Assembly: GCF_002911015.1 (NCBI RefSeq)
Contig: NZ_KZ626874.1
Location: 1 to 64,000 of the forward strand
Origin: Streptomyces populi
Lineage (GTDB): Bacteria > Actinomycetota > Actinomycetes > Streptomycetales > Streptomycetaceae
Direction of reading: 5' to 3'
Length of the DNA stretch: 64,000 nt
In this document: positions 63,967 to 64,000 of the stretch, piece by piece
How the letters are laid out: every line of letters begins with the position of its first letter
How positions within the stretch are numbered: position 1 is the first letter of the stretch
Made by a program: the position numbers and the translations under genes
Notes under the pieces: generated by a model
Seen by the model: the letters and a program-made list of their open reading frames with translations, nothing else
What the model was told of the DNA's origin: nothing
The model's database searches: none

Positions 63967-64000
63967 CCTAAAGGGAATCGGCCCCTGACCAGCAAGTTTG

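Overview
The window looks like a chromosome of a Streptomyces or close relative. It has very high GC with strong third-position G/C bias, GTG starts, ATGA/GTGA translational coupling, a SigB/SigF-type sigma factor, secreted proteins with ricin-type lectin modules, and many decayed insertion sequences. Calls come from reading the sequence and recalling protein families; no searches were run.

Layout. 0-3.5 kb: transposase remnants, a TPR-like protein and a small membrane protein. 3.5-16.2 kb: a compact lipid-type biosynthetic locus. A 2-hydroxyacid-dehydrogenase-like flavoprotein diverges, across a 21-bp-arm palindrome, from an operon of KAS III, ACP, KAS II, acyl-CoA oxidase, hotdog thioesterase, FAH-family enzyme, acyl-CoA carboxylase beta chain, branched-chain aminotransferase and FabG. 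It is followed by an XRE-cupin regulator and an AzlCD amino-acid exporter. 16.2-18.7 kb: a LuxR-type HTH protein among broken genes and an IS30 remnant.

18.8-42 kb: a carbohydrate and metabolite-traffic region. Three secreted enzymes (ThuA/DUF1080, PQQ-type sugar dehydrogenase with PKD/CBM6, PA14 plus sugar-dehydrogenase propeller) all end in nearly identical ricin-type lectin domains. They adjoin a ROK regulator, a ribose-type ABC transporter, a Gfo/Idh/MocA oxidoreductase and a sugar isomerase. These run into an ebo-type cluster: inositol-phosphate-synthase-like protein, UbiA prenyltransferase EboC, TIM-barrel isomerase, EboA, TatD-like EboB, EboE and phosphodiesterase-like EboF. A plausible reading is oxidation or hydrolysis of a sugar outside the cell, import and remodelling inside, and processing or export of a small metabolite by the Ebo proteins.

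42-64 kb: a mosaic accessory arm. It has small housekeeping-like genes, lipoproteins, an IS5-type element with a -1 frameshift, a sigma factor with a candidate self-type promoter, and a GNAT-aminotransferase fusion coupled to a CdsA-like cytidylyltransferase. It also has a haloacetate-dehalogenase-like hydrolase, a TetR regulator with twin palindromic operators beside a TIM-barrel-like protein, and a SpoIIE-type phosphatase. At least eight gene ends survive only as fragments (ISL3, IS630, IS110, aldo/keto reductase, SigJ-like, PAP2, HNH, metallopeptidase). The window ends in the 3' half of a tRNA-Tyr gene, the kind of sequence an integrative element leaves at its attachment site.
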